A DNA stretch of 64,000 nt from assembly GCA_017860615.1 (NCBI GenBank), contig JAGDMU010000001.1, forward strand, positions 62,001-126,000, in the 5' to 3' direction. This stretch comes from Pseudomonadota bacterium (GTDB taxonomy: Bacteria; Campylobacterota; Campylobacteria; Campylobacterales; Sulfurospirillaceae). Under the pieces are notes generated by a model. It searched no databases and was not told where the DNA came from. It saw only the letters and a list, made by a program, of their open reading frames with translations. Made by a program: the position numbers and the translations under genes. Within the stretch, counting starts at the first letter, position 1, and each line of letters starts with the position of its first letter. Below are positions 61,407 through 64,000 of this stretch, piece after piece.

Positions 61407-62972
61407 ATGGCAACGAATGATGATTTAAAACAGACAAACAAACTCATACTCCGCAATTTACAACTAGACGACTATGCACAAGTCAAAGAGATCATGGATC
61501 GAGTCTACCCCACATTGGGAGGATGGACACTTCTTGAATTTAAAGCCCAATTAGAGACTTTTCCTGAAGGGCAGATCTGCATCGAAGATGATGGGAAAGT
61601 GATCGCGGCGGCGCAGAGTTTGATCGTGGATTATGATAAGTACGGAGATCGCCACACGTACAATCAAATCACAGGTGAGGGACTCATCTCAACGCATGAC
61701 CCTAAAGGCAATACGCTTTATGGTTTAGACATTTTTGTTGATCCTGATTACCGTGGTTTAAGACTTGGAAGACGTCTTTACGATGCGCGAAAAGAGCTCT
61801 GCTACAGGCTCAATCTCAAACGCATCATCGCAGGAGGCCGCATACCAGGCTATGCGGAACATGCCAATGAAATGACTCCCTCAAAATACATCGAACTGGT
61901 TAAAGATAAAGAACTTCAAGACCATGTTTTGGGCTTTCAACTCGCCAATGACTTTCATGTACGCCGTGTTTTAAAAGGTTACCTCAAGGGTGACACCGCT
62001 TCAAAGGAGTACGCAACACTGCTTGAGTGGAGTAATATGGACTATGAAGAGCCACACACCAACCCTAAGATCAATCGTGGCATTGTGCGTGTTGGCATTG
62101 TTCAGTGGCAGATGCGTAGCGTGAAAAGTGTGGAAGAGTTTTTGGATCAAGTCGAGTTTTTTGTGGATGCCATGGCTGGGTATAATGTTGATTTTGTGCT
62201 TTTCCCTGAATTTTTTAACGCACCTTTGATGGCATTGCGCTCCGATGAAAGTCCTGAGACGGCGATTCGTACGGTTGCTGCACATACGGAGACATTAGTT
62301 GAAAAAATAGGACAATTTGCAGTACGTTACAATGTCAATATTATCGCGGGGAGTATGCCAGAGTATTATGACAATACGCTTTACAATGCGAGTTATTTGT
62401 GCAGGCGAGATGGCACGAAAGATTCGCAGAAGAAACTGCACATAACGCCTGATGAAGAGGCGTATTGGGGTATGCATGGAGGCGATAAACTCTGTGTGTT
62501 TGAAACCGATGTGGGGCGTATCGGCATACTGGTCTGTTACGATGTTGAGTACCCCGAACTTCCACGTCTTTTAGCCGACCAAGGCATCGATATACTCTTT
62601 GTTCCGTACTGGACGGATACGAAAAACAGCTACCTTAGAGTACGTCGTTGTGCGCAAGCAAGGGCGATTGAAAATGAGTGTTATGTGGCCATTTCTGGCA
62701 GTGTAGGAACCCTTCCAAGGGTTGAAAATATGGACATACAGTACTCACAATCCGCTGTCTTTAGCCCCTCAGACTTTGCCTTCCCCCACGATGCAACGAT
62801 TGCTGAAGCGACGCCCAATACCGAGATGACTTTGGTCGCCGATCTTGATATAAGCCTTCTTAAAGAGCTACGAGAGCGAGGCAGTGTGCGCAACTTACGT
62901 TCACGTCGCAATGATCTCTACAGCTTACGTTGGAAGGGTGACAAAGAAGATTTTGTTGTGGTAAGCGGTTAG
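61407..62972 (+). CDS. GNAT acetyltransferase-carbon-nitrogen hydrolase fusion
   Basis: 521 residues, two domains. The N-terminal GNAT-like acetyltransferase (about 10-215) has the acetyl-CoA segment LDIFVDPDYRGLRLGRRLYDA. The C-terminal nitrilase-superfamily domain (about 225-515) has the catalytic Glu in FVLFPEFFN, Lys in DSQKKLHITPDE and Cys in GILVCYDVEYPE. This fusion is a known architecture in bacteria with unassigned substrates. ATG 61407 follows AAAGGAATG. It is followed 3 bp later by the RNase H-like gene. Confidence 0.9.
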   Translation: MATNDDLKQTNKLILRNLQLDDYAQVKEIMDRVYPTLGGWTLLEFKAQLETFPEGQICIEDDGKVIAAAQSLIVDYDKYGDRHTYNQITGEGLISTHDPKGNTLYGLDIFVDPDYRGLRLGRRLYDARKELCYRLNLKRIIAGGRIPGYAEHANEMTPSKYIELVKDKELQDHVLGFQLANDFHVRRVLKGYLKGDTASKEYATLLEWSNMDYEEPHTNPKINRGIVRVGIVQWQMRSVKSVEEFLDQVEFFVDAMAGYNVDFVLFPEFFNAPLMALRSDESPETAIRTVAAHTETLVEKIGQFAVRYNVNIIAGSMPEYYDNTLYNASYLCRRDGTKDSQKKLHITPDEEAYWGMHGGDKLCVFETDVGRIGILVCYDVEYPELPRLLADQGIDILFVPYWTDTKNSYLRVRRCAQARAIENECYVAISGSVGTLPRVENMDIQYSQSAVFSPSDFAFPHDATIAEATPNTEMTLVADLDISLLKELRERGSVRNLRSRRNDLYSLRWKGDKEDFVVVSG

Positions 62973-62975
62973 GAA

Positions 62976-63452
62976 GTGTCGCGCATCTTATTGTTTACCG
63001 ATGGCAGTGTCAATACGCAAAGCAATGTGGGCTATGGCGCGTATGTGAGCGTTTATGAAGGTGAGCCTTTTAATGCTGACAAGCTTCCACCTATTCATCT
63101 CAAAGCGTTTGAGCAAACCTCTTCGACCAAGCTTGAGCTTCAAACATTGCTGTGGGCGTTGGAGGAGGTTAAAGGTTTGGGCGCGCACATCATCATTCAT
63201 ACCGATTCGCAAAATATTATCGGTTTGCCAAACAGGAAAGAGCGGTTTGAGAAGAGTCATTTTTTAACAAAGAAGAACAAGCTTATTGGCAATTATGTTT
63301 TGTACCAAGCGTTTTATAAAATGATGGATGAATTGGAGTGTACGTTGGTGAAGGTAAAGGGGCATAAGCTCGCAGGTGATAAAGATGAGATGGATCGCTA
63401 CTTTACCTTAGTGGATCGTGCCTCACGTGAAGGTGTGCGAAAGAACCAATAA
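62976..63452 (+). CDS. RNase HI-like protein
   Basis: 158 residues from GTG 62976, with AGGAA directly upstream. The fold carries the RNase H acidic set: Asp in LFTDGS, Glu in TKLELQTLLWAL, Asp in IIHTDSQ, and Asp in TLVDRASREG; the basic handle KVKGHKLAGDKDEMD precedes the last. It should cleave RNA in RNA-DNA hybrids. It is likely co-transcribed with the GNAT-nitrilase gene. Confidence 0.85.
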   Translation: MSRILLFTDGSVNTQSNVGYGAYVSVYEGEPFNADKLPPIHLKAFEQTSSTKLELQTLLWALEEVKGLGAHIIIHTDSQNIIGLPNRKERFEKSHFLTKKNKLIGNYVLYQAFYKMMDELECTLVKVKGHKLAGDKDEMDRYFTLVDRASREGVRKNQ

Positions 63453-63458
63453 AAAGCG

Positions 63459-63470
63459 TTTACATGTAAA
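63459..63470. repeat. TTTACATGTAAA palindrome (after the RNase H-like gene)
   Basis: Perfect copy in the gap before the convergent coiled-coil gene, with the extended context GCGTTTACATGTAAAAG. Confidence 0.7.
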
Positions 63471-63558
63471 AGGAAAAGCGCCATAGGCGCGTGGGCTTTC
63501 TGCCGAAGAAAACCCAGTGTTAACGTAGTTTTTGAAGCTTTGCTTTAAAAGCGTGTTG

Positions 63559-63605
63559 AGAGTTCTATAAGAACTCTGATGAGAAAGTTGGAGGAGAACT
63601 TTCTC
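63559..63605. terminator. two adjacent hairpins between convergent genes
   Basis: AGAGTTCT/AGAACTCT (63559-63577, 3-base loop) is followed by GAGAAAGTT/AACTTTCTC (63581-63605, 7-base loop) and TTATTT. They lie between the RNase H-like gene and the convergent coiled-coil gene. Either may terminate transcription. Confidence 0.6.
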
Positions 63606-63622
63606 TTATTTAGTGGCAAAGA

Positions 63623-63913
63623 TTATTTGCCAAAGTGTTTAGAAGCATGGTGCAATGTAGATTTAGTGGATTGCCAAATGGATTCAACCCCTTTTTTCAT
63701 TTCTTCAAATTTTTCTTCACCTGCATCGACAAGTTCAGCAAGTTTGGTTTTACCTTCACTCATTTTTTCTTCAAGTTGTTTGATCTGTTTATGCATTTCT
63801 ATTTGAGCGTCAGCGCTTGCACCTGAGGCTTCTGCTTTAAATTTATCAATTTGAGCTTTTGAGGCATCAAATTCTGCTTGGATTTTTTGTTGGTACAGTT
63901 CTTTATCGTTCAT
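63623..63913 (-). CDS. small coiled-coil protein
   Basis: 96 residues, strongly helical: heptad-like Lys/Glu/Gln/Ala pattern from about 5 to 75, no cysteine, no signal peptide. It resembles small envelope-stress or CsbD/YtxH-like coiled-coil proteins, but I assign no family. ATG 63913 has AAAGGA upstream (minus strand); an earlier in-frame ATG at 63976 does not. Confidence 0.7.
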   Translation of the reverse strand: MNDKELYQQKIQAEFDASKAQIDKFKAEASGASADAQIEMHKQIKQLEEKMSEGKTKLAELVDAGEEKFEEMKKGVESIWQSTKSTLHHASKHFGK

Positions 63914-63935
63914 AAGGAATCCTTTACTAATGGGT

Positions 63936-64000
63936 TTAGAGAATACGTCTGCCTTGAATAATCCGAATGAGCACAACGATCATTGCGAATACCAAGAGAA
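63936..64000 (-). CDS. C-terminal end of a membrane protein (partial)
   Basis: A minus-strand frame runs off the right edge and stops at TAA 63938-63936. The visible tail is hydrophobic (LLVFAMIVVLIRIIQ) and ends GRRIL, like the end of a small membrane protein. It lies 22 bp upstream of the coiled-coil gene on the same strand. Too short to name. Confidence 0.4.
   Translation of the reverse strand, partial: LLVFAMIVVLIRIIQGRRIL

Noticed and set aside
60954-62911. Long antisense frames opposite the DUF1104-like and nitrilase genes
   Set aside because: They are shadows of the plus-strand genes, with no ribosome sites and no recognisable domains.

Overview
The window looks like chromosome of a free-living campylobacterotal (epsilonproteobacterial) bacterium, most like Sulfurospirillum. 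This is inferred from low-to-moderate GC, dense tightly packed genes, the style of the c-di-GMP, Cache and two-component proteins, and a full molybdenum nitrogenase locus; no rRNA or tRNA gene is present to confirm it.

Layout. (a) 1-435: end of an unknown gene and a YbgC-type thioesterase. (b) 432-6283, minus strand: nifB-nifV-[2Fe-2S]-like protein-LRR protein-uracil-DNA glycosylase-lipoprotein, behind a sigma54-type promoter. (c) 6312-11688: a signalling block (GAF/HD-GYP, response regulator, REC-GGDEF-EAL, PAS kinase, receiver). (d) 11653-13763, minus: ferredoxin, NifX-like protein and flavodiiron protein. (e) 13824-17467, plus: nifE-nifN-homocysteine methyltransferase. (f) bacterioferritin, then a soluble double-Cache/CheW protein with its own nif-type promoter, then an MscS channel. 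(g) 22600-25424, plus: nifX, NifX-associated protein, flavodoxin, nifW, nifZ, a degenerate ferredoxin and a [2Fe-2S] ferredoxin. (h) rpoN-nifQ. (i) 27.2-50.6 kb: ordinary accessory and housekeeping genes (c-di-GMP proteins, class D beta-lactamase, MotA/MotB-like pair, CHAD, PhzF, OmpA/FecR, fluoroacetate-dehalogenase-like hydrolase, EamA transporters, tandem GGDEF paralogues, a MocR regulator with B6-type enzymes). (j) 50.9-53.7 kb: an AT-rich accessory island with a DUF6602-like nuclease-fold protein, a SEC-C protein and inverted-repeat elements. (k) an MCP, then 56422-60846: nifH-unknown-nifD-nifK. (l) a DUF1104-like protein, a GNAT-nitrilase fusion, an RNase H-like protein and a coiled-coil protein.

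How it works together. NifHDK is the enzyme. NifB, NifEN, NifX, NifV and NifQ build FeMo-cofactor, NifW and NifZ assist MoFe-protein maturation, and the flavodoxin and ferredoxins supply electrons. A flavodiiron protein could remove O2 or NO. Six promoter-like sites of the form GG-N10-G(C/T), four of them sharing an extended TACGGAACACT-like or ACGGAACACT core, precede these blocks. RpoN is encoded inside the cluster, so a sigma54 regulon is the natural reading. No NifA/NtrC-type activator, nifS, nifU or nifM is in the window.

The least explained items are the 119-aa protein between nifH and nifD, the promoter-linked Cache-Cache-CheW protein, the [2Fe-2S]/LRR pair, a ferredoxin that has lost cluster ligands, and a strongly over-represented palindrome TTTACATGTAAA, mostly in intergenic DNA.
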